Of a DNA stretch of 61,813 bases, positions 49,345 to 57,341 are shown in pieces; position 1 is the first letter of the stretch; each line of letters starts with the position of its first letter. Both the position numbers and the translations under genes were made by a program. Origin of the DNA: Aeromonas veronii bv. veronii (GTDB lineage: Bacteria > Pseudomonadota > Gammaproteobacteria > Enterobacterales > Aeromonadaceae); the NCBI RefSeq assembly GCF_000820225.1, contig NZ_CDDK01000016.1, positions 1-61,813 on the forward strand, given 5' to 3'. The notes beneath the pieces are model-generated. The model was given only the letters and a program-made list of their open reading frames with translations, was not told where the DNA came from and searched no databases.

Positions 49345-49791
49345 ATGCAGCAGAATGCAACGCACCCACCACTCGAGCTCAGTGACGACAAGGGGCAGCT
49401 CGATGTGCCGCTGATCCACCGTTTTCTCTCCCAAGAGGCTTACTGGTGCCGTGGTATTCCCCACAGCACTGTGGTGCGGGCCATCAACCACTCCCTCTGC
49501 GTTGGCGGCTATGTCGATGGTCAGCAGGTTGCCTTCGCCCGGGTCATCACCGACAAGGCCACCTTTGGCTATCTGGCCGATGTCTTCGTGCTGCCTGAGT
49601 ACCGCGGCCGGGGTTACAGCAAGGCACTGGTGGCAACCATTGTCGACCATCCCGAGTTGCAGGGATTACGGCGTCTCGCTCTCGCCACCTCTGATGCTCA
49701 CGGCCTCTATGCCGGTTTTGGCTTTGCGCCCCCAGCAAGTCCAGACAGCCTGATGGAGATCTACAACCCTGCCATCTACCAGCGCACCTGA
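49345..49791 (+). CDS. GNAT-family N-acetyltransferase
   Basis: A 148-residue acetyltransferase with the acetyl-CoA signature LADVFVLPEYRGRGYSKALVATIVDHP and LATSDAHGLYAGFGF toward the C-terminus. It resembles single-domain GNATs often annotated as amino-acid or small-molecule acetyltransferases; the acceptor is unknown. AAGGAG lies 5 bases before the ATG. It stands between the chemoreceptor terminator and glnE. Confidence 0.85.
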   Translation: MQQNATHPPLELSDDKGQLDVPLIHRFLSQEAYWCRGIPHSTVVRAINHSLCVGGYVDGQQVAFARVITDKATFGYLADVFVLPEYRGRGYSKALVATIVDHPELQGLRRLALATSDAHGLYAGFGFAPPASPDSLMEIYNPAIYQRT

Positions 49792-49950
49792 TTGACTGGC
49801 GGCCAATAATTCCCACCGGATCATGCTTCTCGCCCCTGCGCTGTGACGCGGGGGCCTGACAGTGCTAGATTGGCAGCCACCATTTTGAACCGGCAGCGTT
49901 GTTAACCTCGTGTCGTTAACCCTCTGTCGTGAACCACAAGGACGGCAACC

Positions 49951-52824
49951 GTGGCCCAGCACTCTCCCTCTTTCTCCGCCCTCTCCCCCCTGCTGCAAGA
50001 ACAGGCCGAGCGCCAATGGCAGCGACTGGTCGAGCTAGCCCCCGACTATGGCTCGCTGCCCGAGCCCGTTCGCCAGACCCTGCTGACCCTGCTTGGCCTC
50101 TCCGATTTTGTCGCCGACTCTCTCTTCAAACAGCCGGAGTTGCTGACCGAACTGCTCGCCTCCGGGGATCTTGAACAGGCCGAACGCTGGCCCGCCTACC
50201 AGCGCGCTCTGACCGCCCTGCTCGCCGAGGTAAGCGATGAAGAGGCGCTCAAGCGCATCCTGCGCCAGTTCCGCCGCAGCCGCATGCTGGTGATCGCCTG
50301 GCGCGAGCTGCTGGGCCACTCTGAAGTGGAAGAGAGCTTTATCCACCTCACCAAACTGGCGGATGCCCTCATCTGCTCTGCTCGCGACTGGCTCTACGCC
50401 AAACAGTGTGGCGAGCTGGGCACCCCGATGGACGGCAATGGCAACCCGCAGCCGCTGCTCATTCTCGGTATGGGCAAGCTGGGTGGTGGCGAGCTCAACT
50501 TCTCCTCGGATATCGACCTTATCTTCACCTTCCCCGAGAACGGCTACACGGTTGGCGGGCGACGCGAGCTCGCCAACCAGCAATTCTTCATCAAGCTGGG
50601 CCAGCGCATCATCAACGCCCTCCACCAGCCCACGCAGGATGGTCAGGTGTTCCGGGTCGATATGCGACTGCGCCCCTTTGGCGATGCGGGGCCGCTCGCC
50701 ATCTCCTTCGCCGCCATGGAAGATTACTACCAGCACCACGGCCGCAACTGGGAGCGCTACGCCATGGTCAAAGCGCGGGTACTGGGCCCCCAGTGCGAGC
50801 ACGCGGTGGAGCTGGCCGAGATGCTGCGCCCCTTCGTGTTTCGCCGCTATATCGACTTTGGCGTCATCGACGGCCTGCGCCAGATGAAGGCGATGATCGC
50901 CGCCGAGGTGCGCCGCAAGGGGCTGGAGGGCAACATCAAGCTGGGGGCTGGCGGCATTCGTGAAGTGGAGTTTATCGCCCAGGCGCTGCAGCTTATTCGC
51001 GGCGGTCGTGAACCTGCACTGCGGGTGCGTCACCTGCCCGAAGCACTGGCCGCCATCGCCCAATGTGGCGCCCTCGAATCTGCCCATTGCGATCGCTTGC
51101 TGGATGCCTATCGCTTCCTGCGCCGGGTCGAAAACATCTTGCAGGAGATCGGCGATCAACAGACCCAGACCCTGCCCACCGAGGAGCGGGATCGCCAGCG
51201 GCTGATCGCCGCCCTCGGTTTTGCTGACTGGGGCGCCTTTATGGCTCATCTCGATGAGGAGATGGCGGCCGTCCATCAGGAGTTCGCCGCCGTGGTGGGG
51301 GAAGAGAAAGAGGCACCCGCCCATCTGGAGCAGCTCTGGCTCGATCTCTGGCGCACCGAGCTCGACGCCGCCGAGCTGGAAAAATTGCTGACTGCGCAGG
51401 GGGTGGCCGAGCCCGCCCCACTCTGCGCCGCGCTGCTGCGTTTCAAGGAGGAGTACAAGCGCCGTCAGGTAGGGCCGCAGGGACGCATCGCGCTGGACTG
51501 GCTGATGCCAGAGCTGCTGCGGCTGGTGGTCGCCAGCGAGCAACCTTCCCGCCTGTTCGAGCGGGTATGCGAGCTGCTGACCCGCATCTTCACCCGCAGC
51601 GCCTATCTGCAGCTGCTGGCGGAGAACCCTGGCGCCCTGCGCCAGCTGGTGCGGCTGTGCGACGCCAGCCATCTGGTGAGCGAGCAGCTGGCCCGCTACC
51701 CCATCCTGCTGGACGAGCTGCTCGATCCCCAGCACCTGTACCACCCCACCCCGCTCGATCAGTACAAACCCCAGCTGCGCCAGTTCCTGCTGCGCATCCC
51801 CGAAGAGGACGTGGAGCAGCAGATGGAAGCGCTGCGCCAGTTCAAGCAGGTGCAGCTGCTGCGCATCGTGGCGGCCGATATCGCTGGCGCCCTGCCGCTG
51901 ATGAAGGTGAGCGACCACCTCACCTGGCTGGCGGAGGCGATCACCGAAGAGGTGGTCAATCAGGCCTGGGCCCAGATGAGCGAGCGCTACGGGGTGCCGC
52001 CCGAGGTGGCGCTGAGCGGCCAGCGCGGTTTCGCGGTGGTGGCCTATGGCAAGCTGGGCGGCATCGAGCTCGGCTACGGCTCGGATCTCGATCTGGTGTT
52101 TCTGCACGGCGGCGACCCCAACAGCTACACAGATGGGCGCAAACCCATCGACAGCCGTCAGTTCTACCTGCGTCTGGCACAGCGGATCCTGCACCTGTTC
52201 AGCACCCGCACCCCCTCCGGCATTCTCTACGAGATCGATATGCGGCTGCGCCCCTCCGGCGACTCCGGCCTGCTGGTCTCGTCGCTGTCGGCCTATGAGC
52301 AGTACCAGCAAAACGAGGCATGGACCTGGGAACATCAGGCGCTGGTACGGGCTCGCCCCATCTATGGCGATGACGCCATCGTTGCCGAGTTTGCCCGTAT
52401 CCGCCGCGATGTGCTGGCCAAGGAGCGAGATCTGCCGACTCTGGCCCGCGAGGTGCGCGAGATGCGCCACAAGATGCGGGACCACCTGCTCAAGGCCGGT
52501 GCCGGCGAGTTCGACCTCAAGCAATCCCCCGGCGGCATGGTGGATATCGAGTTTATCGCCCAGTATCTGGTGCTGGCCCACGCCTGCGGCGAACCCGATG
52601 CCCTCACCCGCTGGTCCGATAACGTGCGCATCTTCGATGAGTGCGTGATGGCGGGGGTGCTGACCCTGGAGCAGGCGGAGGGGCTGAAGCAGGCCTATCT
52701 GGAGATCCGCAACCTCGGCCATCGCCTCAACCTCTCGGAGATCTCCCGCAAGGTGAGCGACGATCAGCTGCAGAGTGAACGCAGCCATGTACTCGCCGTC
52801 TGGCGAACCCTGCTGGGGGAGTAA
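49951..52824 (+). CDS. glnE: Glutamine synthetase adenylyltransferase/deadenylase GlnE
   Basis: A 957-residue bifunctional regulator that adds or removes AMP on glutamine synthetase in response to PII. Two nucleotidyltransferase domains are visible. The deadenylase half has ILGMGKLGGGELNFSSDIDLIF near residue 170. The adenylylase half has VVAYGKLGGIELGYGSDLDLVF near residue 695, each with the G-S/S-D-x-D catalytic acids. A PII-responsive linker lies between. It starts with GTG at 49951, with AAGGA 8 bases upstream. A strong hairpin follows. Confidence 0.96.
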   Translation: MAQHSPSFSALSPLLQEQAERQWQRLVELAPDYGSLPEPVRQTLLTLLGLSDFVADSLFKQPELLTELLASGDLEQAERWPAYQRALTALLAEVSDEEALKRILRQFRRSRMLVIAWRELLGHSEVEESFIHLTKLADALICSARDWLYAKQCGELGTPMDGNGNPQPLLILGMGKLGGGELNFSSDIDLIFTFPENGYTVGGRRELANQQFFIKLGQRIINALHQPTQDGQVFRVDMRLRPFGDAGPLAISFAAMEDYYQHHGRNWERYAMVKARVLGPQCEHAVELAEMLRPFVFRRYIDFGVIDGLRQMKAMIAAEVRRKGLEGNIKLGAGGIREVEFIAQALQLIRGGREPALRVRHLPEALAAIAQCGALESAHCDRLLDAYRFLRRVENILQEIGDQQTQTLPTEERDRQRLIAALGFADWGAFMAHLDEEMAAVHQEFAAVVGEEKEAPAHLEQLWLDLWRTELDAAELEKLLTAQGVAEPAPLCAALLRFKEEYKRRQVGPQGRIALDWLMPELLRLVVASEQPSRLFERVCELLTRIFTRSAYLQLLAENPGALRQLVRLCDASHLVSEQLARYPILLDELLDPQHLYHPTPLDQYKPQLRQFLLRIPEEDVEQQMEALRQFKQVQLLRIVAADIAGALPLMKVSDHLTWLAEAITEEVVNQAWAQMSERYGVPPEVALSGQRGFAVVAYGKLGGIELGYGSDLDLVFLHGGDPNSYTDGRKPIDSRQFYLRLAQRILHLFSTRTPSGILYEIDMRLRPSGDSGLLVSSLSAYEQYQQNEAWTWEHQALVRARPIYGDDAIVAEFARIRRDVLAKERDLPTLAREVREMRHKMRDHLLKAGAGEFDLKQSPGGMVDIEFIAQYLVLAHACGEPDALTRWSDNVRIFDECVMAGVLTLEQAEGLKQAYLEIRNLGHRLNLSEISRKVSDDQLQSERSHVLAVWRTLLGE

Positions 52825-52843
52825 TTACCGCCAGCGGCAATGA

Positions 52844-52884
52844 AAAAGGGCCCGCCTGAATTGCTTCAGGCGGGCCCTTCTCTT
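52844..52884. terminator. Terminator after glnE
   Basis: A perfect 15-bp stem (52846-52860 with 52865-52879, TTGC loop) lies between glnE and the convergent acetyltransferase gene. Its flanks are AAAAA on the left and CTCTT on the right, so it may serve both. Confidence 0.9.
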
Positions 52885-52912
52885 ATCGGTAAAACAGCAT
52901 TCTTGCGGCTGC

Positions 52913-53443
52913 TCAGCCGTGATCCATCACCGTCTCCACCAGCATGCTGTTGAAACGCTGATAGGCCTCTTCCTCAAGGAGCCCCGGATAGCTCAACACC
53001 CTCAGCGTATGTCCTTGATAATCAGGATGATAGGGCGGGTGGACATGGGCATAGTCGTTGAGACAAAAACCCAGCCCCTGATAGAAGCGCAGACGGCGAA
53101 TGGCAATCTCATCCTCTGGCGGATCGATCTCGAGAATGACGGTTTTGCCTGCCTGCTCGCAAAATTCGGCCAGCAGGCGACTGCCGTAGTTGCGGCCGCG
53201 CAACGCCGGATTGATGGCCAGATGCTCGATATAGATCTGCTCGCCGCACGCCCACCAGAAGATAAAACCGAGCAGCAGGCCGTCCTGATAAAAGATTTGG
53301 CAGTGATAGCGAGGATCCCGCATCTTCTGGGGCTGATGCTGTGACTGGCGCTGCTCGTAGCGGGGAAAACTCTCGCCATAGATCTGCCAGACCAGCGGCC
53401 ACGCCGGATGGTTTACCTCTCTAATCACTTCACTCTCAATCAT
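52913..53443 (-). CDS. GNAT-family N-acetyltransferase
   Basis: A 176-residue acetyltransferase: IYIEHLAINPALRGRNYGSRLLAEFCEQ is the acetyl-CoA loop and IRRLRFYQGLGFCLNDYAHVHPPY the closing strand region. The HPPYHPDYQGHTLRVLSYPG end is shared by a group of GNATs acting on small substrates; the acceptor is unknown. The start at 53443 (MIESEVIREVNHPAW) has GAGG 8 bases upstream; the frame extends to 53479 without support. It follows the secreted hydrolase-like gene by about 95 bases on the same strand. Confidence 0.82.
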   Translation of the reverse strand: MIESEVIREVNHPAWPLVWQIYGESFPRYEQRQSQHQPQKMRDPRYHCQIFYQDGLLLGFIFWWACGEQIYIEHLAINPALRGRNYGSRLLAEFCEQAGKTVILEIDPPEDEIAIRRLRFYQGLGFCLNDYAHVHPPYHPDYQGHTLRVLSYPGLLEEEAYQRFNSMLVETVMDHG

Positions 53444-53538
53444 CAGAACTACCTCTAATCCATTTTGCAGAACGTTCATCTATACATAAAAAGTTCCGCC
53501 ACATCATCCTCTAATGAAATAAAAGCCAGAACGCCAGA

Positions 53539-55740
53539 TTAGCGGGCGCCATCCGGTTGCGAGACAAACTGCTGCTGGCTGCCATCGGGCAACAGCGCCA
53601 ACACGCTTTGAGCGGCCAGTTTTATCCCCGCCAGCTCGGTGGCCGGGCCGAAGTTGGCCACCAATCTGGTGCCATCGGCAAACTCGCTCTGCTGCACCAC
53701 ACCTCTTTTATCGAGCCAGCGAAAACCGGTGAGGGGCTGGTTGTAGAGCCGCTCATGCAGCGGGCGGAAGAAGGCATCGAGCCTCCTGAGGTAGGGAATG
53801 CGCACGCTGGCGCTATCCAGACTCATGTTGAGCAACGGCGGCACGTTGTAGAGCTGCTGCAACAGTTCGGTCACCTGACGGCTCTCCCTGAACTTGAGGC
53901 TGTCCATCGTCCAGTGGTGGGTGGTCACTATGCTGTCGTGAAAGACGCTCTGGAGCAGCGGCAACCGCAGCGCCGGATCGAAGTAGAGCCCCTGATACTC
54001 AGGTTTTAGGTGGCTCTGGCGAAAGAAAAATGCAGGCTGATAGTCGGGATACCAGACCCCCAGATAGTAGGGAGAGCGCTTGTTGCGGCGCATATCGGGA
54101 TCCTGCCAGCCAAAGCCGCTGGTCTGGGGGCCGTGGGCAAAGGCCGCGGTGCGGTTGGCAACCGAGCCGCCCTCCTCGGAGCCCACCAGTACACCCTGAC
54201 TCCTGGCAATCCACGCAATTCCCGCCATCCGGTTCTGTGCATCCTGCGCCTGACTGGTCGGCTTGGCCGGGTCGAAATCGTCAAACACCATGCCGGTCGC
54301 CGCCACATCGAGGAACCAACTGTTGTAGTGGCTCGCCTGCTGCAATTTGGGCACTCGCTGCTCCATCACCGGGCGCACACAGGCCTGATTGGTGTAGACG
54401 CCGCTGTTTTGAAAGCCGCTCTTGCGCCGCCCGTTCTCCTGCATGATGCCGCAGCGCAGGTAGATATCCTGCCCCATCTGGGCGGTGAGCCAGCTCTGCT
54501 GGCGATTCCCCTCCGGCAGCGCGGTATCGTAGGAGTCGTAAGGAGCGATGAGATAGCCCGCCGCTTTGGCAAGTTCAATCCCCTCTGACGCAGCAAAACC
54601 GGCGGTCCACTGGGGCAGCCCCAGCCAAAGTCTGGGAAGATCTGCCTGTTTGAGGGCATAGATCATCTTGGCCGAGCTGCCATCACCCCAACTCTGCGGC
54701 TCGTTAAGCGCAGCCCCCAGTTGCCTGGCCGCCAGTGCGCGCCGGGCAGCGAAATCAGCCGGTTGCTGACCCGGATGGCGCAGCGCCAGCGCCTGCTCAA
54801 CTCCGGCCAGCACCCGGTTTTGCAGGTAGCGGTTGCGGGCCAGATCGGGCGCTTGCAGCGCACGCTTGCTCTCCCCCTTGAGCCAGTCGGCAGGGATCAG
54901 GCGGCGCAGAGCGGGCCAACTCTTCACATCCTGTGGCACCAGCAGTCGCTCGCCCCAGAGGTAGAGGTGAGAGGCGCCAATCAACCGCCTGCCATCCTTT
55001 ACTGCCGCCAGCTTGCTTTCGAGCGAGACAAGCTCGCCCCGAGCCTGCAACCAGTGGCGATAGGCCTTGCCCGCCGCCAGCCAGTCGTTGCCCGGCTGCA
55101 GCGACACCGCCACCTCATAGGGGGCAGCCTGATTAAGGCGATTGACGCTGTGGGTCGCCGTGAGGGCAATGCCATCTTTCTTCGGAGCAAAGGTGAGCCG
55201 GTTGTTGAAAGGGTTGGCAAAGAGGATCGCCAACTGCTGATCGCCGTGATCCAGCCCAACCACCGGCAGGGTCAGATTATCCGTGGTGTTGATCCCCTGA
55301 TACTCCTGCGCCAGCGCCTTGCGCCACGCAGTGTGCGTAGCCGGAATGCGGAATCCCTCGTGGATCGGCAGCATCAGCGCCTGCGCCCCTGCCGGTACCC
55401 GCGGCCACACCAGCTCGCCAGCACTCGCACGGCTCAGGGTGAGGATCAGACGGTTGCCCTCGAGGCGAGCCAAGGCCCGCACCTCGCCATCGGCACGGGT
55501 CAGCCAGCTGGCACGCTCCCCCTCCTGCTGCAGCACGGTGACCGGCTGACGCGGGCCGGGGGAAGAGATGAGAAGGTGCTTGCCCGATGGCAGCACAGCC
55601 TCGGCCGCCAGGGTGGCGGGATCCAGCTCGATGCGCCACTGATCGTTGGCAAGGGTCAGCGCCTCGGCAGGCAGGGAGAACAGCGGCGCCAACAGCAGCA
55701 GCGGGCGGATCCGGCTCGTTAGCACGGGAAGAAGAGTCAT
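53539..55740 (-). CDS. Secreted glycoside-hydrolase-like protein (possible GH101-type barrel)
   Basis: A 733-residue protein with a Sec signal peptide (about residues 1-28, ending PAEA). A beta-rich N-terminal part (to about 230) is followed by a TIM-barrel-like region with SWFLDVAATGMVFDDFDP (Asp478) and GVLVGSEEGG (Glu522/523). These are the spacing and kind of acids used by retaining glycosidases such as endo-alpha-N-acetylgalactosaminidases. Family assignment is tentative. The end is a beta domain typical of carbohydrate enzymes. It lies 108 bases after the two-component/DUF2861 set on the same strand, with direct repeats in that gap suggesting control by the regulator. Start ATG 55740. 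Confidence 0.6.
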   Translation of the reverse strand: MTLLPVLTSRIRPLLLLAPLFSLPAEALTLANDQWRIELDPATLAAEAVLPSGKHLLISSPGPRQPVTVLQQEGERASWLTRADGEVRALARLEGNRLILTLSRASAGELVWPRVPAGAQALMLPIHEGFRIPATHTAWRKALAQEYQGINTTDNLTLPVVGLDHGDQQLAILFANPFNNRLTFAPKKDGIALTATHSVNRLNQAAPYEVAVSLQPGNDWLAAGKAYRHWLQARGELVSLESKLAAVKDGRRLIGASHLYLWGERLLVPQDVKSWPALRRLIPADWLKGESKRALQAPDLARNRYLQNRVLAGVEQALALRHPGQQPADFAARRALAARQLGAALNEPQSWGDGSSAKMIYALKQADLPRLWLGLPQWTAGFAASEGIELAKAAGYLIAPYDSYDTALPEGNRQQSWLTAQMGQDIYLRCGIMQENGRRKSGFQNSGVYTNQACVRPVMEQRVPKLQQASHYNSWFLDVAATGMVFDDFDPAKPTSQAQDAQNRMAGIAWIARSQGVLVGSEEGGSVANRTAAFAHGPQTSGFGWQDPDMRRNKRSPYYLGVWYPDYQPAFFFRQSHLKPEYQGLYFDPALRLPLLQSVFHDSIVTTHHWTMDSLKFRESRQVTELLQQLYNVPPLLNMSLDSASVRIPYLRRLDAFFRPLHERLYNQPLTGFRWLDKRGVVQQSEFADGTRLVANFGPATELAGIKLAAQSVLALLPDGSQQQFVSQPDGAR

Positions 55741-55800
55741 GGTCGGTGATTCCTGATAACACACGGGAATCGCCATTTCAGCAGATTGGCCGCCTGCGAT

Positions 55801-55818
55801 TGTCAGGCCAATGTCAGG
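55801..55818 (-). promoter_or_regulatory. Direct repeat TGTCAGG with 11-bp period, candidate response-regulator site
   Basis: TGTCAGG occurs at 55801-55807 and 55812-55818 (CCTGACA twice on the minus strand), 11 bp apart. OmpR-type regulators bind tandem half-sites with this period. It lies about 60 bases upstream of the secreted hydrolase-like gene and just after the DUF2861-like gene. Confidence 0.5.
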
Positions 55819-55848
55819 ATTGCGTGCACCTGACCATCACGACGACCA

Positions 55849-56697
55849 TTACTCAACCGGCCCCGCCTGACTGTGGCTCAGCTGCAACACCAGCTGGCCG
55901 CGCTGGCTGGTTTGCACCAGTGAGAGGGTGCGCCAGCTGTTGGGGGTAATGGCTGGCCATTTCACCGGCTCATCGGGCGCAATGCGGTGCCACCAGAGCA
56001 GGGAGAATTGCGGGCGGGCCAGTACCGCCTGATCGAGCCAGAGCGGCGTACAGGAAGCGGGATTGGCGGGGGGATTGGCCACCGCCTGCGGCGAGCGGGA
56101 GAGCCAGTCCAGATCCTGCACCGCAGGCAGTGGCAGCGCCACCTGCCAACGCTGGCCCGCCACCGTCAGCCGCAGCTGATAGAGCCCGGCTGGCAAAGGC
56201 GTCGGTAGATCGGACCCGACAACCCTGACTCCGGAGTTCTCTTCCGCCTCCCACTGGGCACCTGCCAGTCGGTCACGGCCAGCGGGATCGATAAGTTCAG
56301 CTGCGGTGATGGGCCCCTCGCCGGTCAGCTGCACCCGATAGTCCCGCAGCAGCGGCGCATCGCGCTGGATCAACTCAAGGCGCAGCTCGCTCACCCCATC
56401 AGGCAGAGTGAGCGGGAAATCCTTGCCGCAGTGCTGGGCACTCAGCGCGGCCAGCATCCCCTGCCAACTACGGCGCTCGGCATCACTTGTGAGCGCAGGC
56501 CAAGCCTGCTGCAAAGATTGCCAGGCGTGCCGGTTATCCCCCTGCAACAGCGCCAGGGTAGCCGGTTGCAGTGGATCGGCGCGATCGGCTTCCAGAAGGC
56601 GATCAGTTGCCATCACGCTGCTTACGTTTAGAAGGCCCAGGTTCAGAAGGCCGCCGCTTAGAGCCAACAGCAGCCCAGCCAGCGTTGCACGCTTCAC
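55849..56697 (-). CDS. Periplasmic DUF2861-like protein linked to the two-component system
   Basis: A 282-residue protein with a signal peptide (about 1-30, ending SSVMA). The mature part has an N-terminal helical segment with a conserved-looking HCGKDF, and a beta-rich remainder (LPAGLYQLRLTVAGQRWQVALPLP). It resembles the DUF2861 proteins encoded with the Vibrio VxrAB cell-wall-stress system. I recall that family imperfectly, so the link is tentative. The GTG start at 56697 overlaps the response-regulator stop by 4 bases (GTGA) with GGAGG 7 bases upstream. The frame is open far upstream inside the regulator gene, which is a shadow. Confidence 0.6.
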   Translation of the reverse strand: MKRATLAGLLLALSGGLLNLGLLNVSSVMATDRLLEADRADPLQPATLALLQGDNRHAWQSLQQAWPALTSDAERRSWQGMLAALSAQHCGKDFPLTLPDGVSELRLELIQRDAPLLRDYRVQLTGEGPITAAELIDPAGRDRLAGAQWEAEENSGVRVVGSDLPTPLPAGLYQLRLTVAGQRWQVALPLPAVQDLDWLSRSPQAVANPPANPASCTPLWLDQAVLARPQFSLLWWHRIAPDEPVKWPAITPNSWRTLSLVQTSQRGQLVLQLSHSQAGPVE

Positions 56698-57341
56698 GCT
56701 GGCACCTCCAGCCGGTAGCCGATGCCGCGCACCGTCTCGATAGCCAACCCGGGCAGCTTCTGGCGCAGTTGCAGAATATGGGTATCGACAGTGCGGGTGG
56801 AGGGAAACGCCTGATAGCCCCACACCCGGTTGAGGATCTCCTCCCGGCTCAGCACCCGCCCCGCCATCCGCACCAGCAGGGTGAGCAGGGCAAACTCGGT
56901 GGGGGTAAAGCTCACCTCCGCATCCTGCCAACTCGCCTGCATCCGGGCAGGATGAAGCTGCAAGCCGCCCACCGCCTGAGTGCCATCCCCCAGCTGACGC
57001 AGCTGGGCCCGGATCCGTGCCAGCAGCTCGTCGTGGGAGAAGGGCTTGGTCAGGTAGTCGCGCGCCCCCGCATCGAGCCCGGCAACCCGATCGCTCACCT
57101 CCACCCTTGCGGTCAGCACGATCACCGGCAACGCCTTGCGGGCCAGCCACTGGGGCAGCCAGTCGAGGGCATCCCCCTCCGGCATGGTGCGATCCAGCAG
57201 CACCAGATCCGCCGCCAGCCACTGCTGCTCCGCCGCAGTCAGGGTGTCGCACCAGAGGCAACGATACCCCTCGCGGGTCAGATAACGTTGCAGGTTCTCC
57301 GCCAATAGCGCCTCGTCTTCGACAAGCAGAATGGTCTTCAT
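56694..57341 (-). CDS. OmpR-family response regulator (VxrB-like)
   Basis: A 215-residue regulator. The receiver domain opens MKTILLVEDEALLAENL with the acidic pair, the phospho-acceptor Asp lies in DLVLLDRTMPEGD near residue 51, and PLVKT-equivalent DYLTKPFSHDELLARI contains the Lys. The C-terminal winged helix (about 125-215) has LLVRMAGRVLSREEILNRVWGYQ and TRTVDTHILQLRQKL. It is encoded directly after its kinase with an ATGA overlap and just before the DUF2861-like gene. Confidence 0.88.
   Translation of the reverse strand: MKTILLVEDEALLAENLQRYLTREGYRCLWCDTLTAAEQQWLAADLVLLDRTMPEGDALDWLPQWLARKALPVIVLTARVEVSDRVAGLDAGARDYLTKPFSHDELLARIRAQLRQLGDGTQAVGGLQLHPARMQASWQDAEVSFTPTEFALLTLLVRMAGRVLSREEILNRVWGYQAFPSTRTVDTHILQLRQKLPGLAIETVRGIGYRLEVPA

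Noticed and set aside
50035..52788. 917-residue open frame antisense to glnE
   Set aside because: It lies wholly inside the conserved glnE gene on the other strand. High GC with G/C third positions leaves antisense frames free of stops; the translation has no recognisable domain.
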